Source: Fratercula arctica (lineage: Eukaryota > Chordata > Aves > Charadriiformes > Alcidae). From it: a stretch of 64,000 bases of DNA. Below, one piece after another: positions 61,740-64,000 of this stretch; positions within the stretch are counted from its first letter, which is position 1; each line of letters starts with the position of its first letter. Location: the NCBI GenBank assembly GCA_947846985.1, contig CANTUZ010000001.1, forward strand, positions 185,836,455 through 185,900,454, in the 5' to 3' direction. Both the position numbers and the translations under genes were made by a program. Under the pieces are notes generated by a model. That model was given only the letters and a program-made list of their open reading frames with translations. It ran no database searches and had not been told where the DNA came from.

Positions 61740-64000
61740 GACAAGTGGAGAAGCACAGATCTAGGCCTGATTCTATTCCCTCTTGTGTCGGCTTTGCCCT
61801 CGCAAATTTGGCTTTATTTTTCTGACTGTCTTCCTCAGACCCTGCCTGTATCCATCCCATCATGCCAGGGCAGGCTGGAGGGGGCAGTAGGGGCAGTACG
61901 GGCTAGGGACATCGATGACAGCAAGTGTCAGGGAGTAAGCCCCTGTGTGAGGGAAGGGGAGGTGTAAAGCTTTCCCTGGCAGTGCTAGTCTTCACCTCAG
62001 TGCCTTGCTGAGCGTGAATGAAGACATATTGCAGAGAGCAAAGCTGTGCAGGCACTTTTTACTTCAGTCACAGTAAATACTGCGTGGTGGAGGTAAGGCC
62101 AAATAAGAGCACTCTGAAGACAGTCTTCATGACCCACAACGTGAAGACAGCCCTCATAAAACTCAGTGCTCTCGTTTTCCAGATACCACCTTTGGGAACA
62201 TTTACCGTGGTTGTGGCTGTACCTGACTGTGGGGACAGGGATGGGGTGCAGAAGTATTTGGGATGTATTAGCAAAGTTTCTTGCTTTAAAAGACAAGATT
62301 GTCTCCCCCTTGATGTAACATGGTTAAAGATATCATGCTGTTCTTTAGCTTCCTGAGTGATGCAGTAAGAGCATATAACACTGTTGCAGTAAGACAGGTA
62401 AATATTTTATTTCCTTCTGAAATGTCTTTTAGGAGAGAGAAAAATTTTCCTCTTAGTTCACAGGGGACAGCGAATCTTTGAGAAATTCTGGCGCAGTTGT
62501 TCACACCTGTACACAACGCTGGCTTTGCTAAGGAGCTTTGTACAGAACGGTATGGGGTCGTATTGTATGTGAGAGAAGGACCGCTGCATGTCGGAGGCGG
62601 CAGCTTGACTTGAATGTGATGCTAGAAGTAGCAGGGACAGCAGCAATGCACACCAAGAGCATCACACTGTCAGGTGTGGACATGCCTGCATGACCAAAAA
62701 AAGTCACAACCTGCAGATGTTTTAGGAAAAGCCGATATATCTGCACTTGTCACTCAGGGCCTTACACACACACTTTAGCTGCAGATTATAAGAGTGACAA
62801 TCTGCTCCTAGAAATATGTTTTGGCAGCAGAAGTTCAGGCTTATCATGGCCAGGAGCCACCTCACCCTGTAAGGGCGTCATTGTTCCCACTGAAGGGAAC
62901 CCAGGTCTTCAGTACCAATTTTCTCAATGGAACAGCTTGATTTCCTCCCACTACACTTGTAATAGCTTAAGACTGAGCATAAGAAATAGGTTTTATTTCA
63001 ACAATCACAACATTACAGAGATCTTCTTTCAGTCTTGTTCATTGTTGCTGTTAAATTCAGAACACATAAAGAGGCAATAATAGGGCTATTTTTTCTGACT
63101 AATTTACAGCTGCTGAAGGTGGAGGCCTGAGATGTGTGGTTCTGACATAGATACCACTGTTGGTGTGCTCTCTTAGAAACTGAAAAAGTTTTAAAGTTTG
63201 TTTATTTTCTCCTACTGCCTTGAGTCTTTGGGGGAACTGTGTCCATTTCAAATTAGCTTGGAATAACTCTTGAACTTTCTGGGACTGCCTGCATTTCCTT
63301 TCCTGTTCTCCTTCATTCTCTGAAATTTGTATACATATGCTTTTGAATATTCACGTGTACCCTATTTTTAGGGTTTTTTTGAGAACTTCTCCATTGTACT
63401 CCTCGTGTTGCATGTTGCCAAATAAATTGAACAGAAGCTACCTTGTTCTTCCTTAATTTAAGTTTTGCTTATTAAGCTCAGCCAGTTCTGAATACTGTCA
63501 AGCTGTCACTTCTCTGCATAACCTAGAAATCATCAACACATTTAAATAAGCTCCTATATAGGTTACGTCACCCTTTCTGAATTTCCTAGTGGTGGTTCAT
63601 TAGCTGGCAATAAGATCACAAAAAAAAATCCCTCCTAGCCTATATTTATTTTTTATATTTATTTTTCCCCAGGATCATAATTGTTGATAAACCAACATTT
63701 AATTGGTAGGTTTTATATAATTATGTATCATCAGGGAGAAATTCCCACTATTCATAACCCAATCTCAAATTCTTATCCTTCTTCATAATTCTCAAGAAAC
63801 AACATGCACTGGCATTTTGTATCAAGGCCATAAATGGCTTAGCCCAGGCTCCTGGCTATCGGATCTCTATTTGAAACTACACTCTTCAATGTTCAGCTCA
63901 GTGCTCTTTTGTCCCATAGTTAATTTGGAAGTCGGTGACCTCCTTTTTTGTAGCTTCTTCCTCAGCATTTTCTCTGTAAGCCAGATCTTTTACCTTTGGT
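61740..64000. other. Intergenic, no gene recognised
   Basis: Single-copy, AT-rich toward the end. No coding exon, island or clear repeat is seen. By human order, PPP1R3A would be the next protein-coding gene beyond this edge, but none of it is recognisable here. Confidence 0.5.

Noticed and set aside
1..64000. Search for tRNA, rRNA, CRISPR, LTR provirus or exotic system
   Set aside because: No cloverleaf with A/B boxes, no regularly spaced direct repeats, no paired LTRs and no retroviral domains were found by eye; the window reads as ordinary avian locus DNA.

Overview
This window looks like a single-copy euchromatic stretch of a bird nuclear genome. It is AT-rich with two GC-rich promoter islands. 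It carries five recognisable CR1 retrotransposon fragments, two of which keep the CR1 3' end (one as four tandem 8-base units), plus strongly decayed MIR-like and LINE-like fossils. I see no prokaryotic, viral or CRISPR-like system. The species cannot be determined from the sequence alone.

Only two protein-coding genes can be supported, and both are on the minus strand. The first is GPR85 (SREB2), an intact 370-residue brain GPCR. Its coding sequence lies in one exon (13643-14755), and its spliced 5' leader leads back to a CpG island at about 16.1-17.8 kb. The second is SMIM30, a 61-residue membrane micropeptide whose human locus was first catalogued as LINC00998. Its coding exon is at 36857-37114 and its promoter CpG island is at about 37.2-38.0 kb. 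From memory, the order BMT2 - GPR85 - SMIM30 - PPP1R3A - FOXP2 is the human 7q31 order. The window would then be the orthologous avian segment, with BMT2 expected beyond base 1 and PPP1R3A/FOXP2 beyond base 64000. Neither flank is present here.

Layout: 1-11 kb is intergenic, with a MIR-like fossil, a pyrimidine-rich decayed LINE and A-runs. 11.1-13.6 kb is the GPR85 3' side, with candidate poly(A) signals. 13.6-17.8 kb is GPR85 with its leader, an intron holding a 28-base C run, and a CpG island with five imperfect copies of a GC-rich repeat. 17.8-34.7 kb is intergenic, with a homeodomain/octamer-rich candidate conserved element at 21.3 kb and two CR1 fragments. 34.7-38 kb is SMIM30. 38-64 kb is a gene-free tract with CR1 copies, MIR-like fossils, a decayed LINE, a short minisatellite and a GATA array. 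Both genes have the standard vertebrate layout of a CpG-island first exon, a 5'-leader intron and a single coding exon. Short upstream ORFs lie in or near both leaders.

I found no exotic system. The more interesting signals are regulatory: the 21.3 kb element, the promoter repeat, the GPR85 upstream ORF, the alternative GPR85 leader donors and two strong G4-type tracts. All family assignments are by eye, without database searches.
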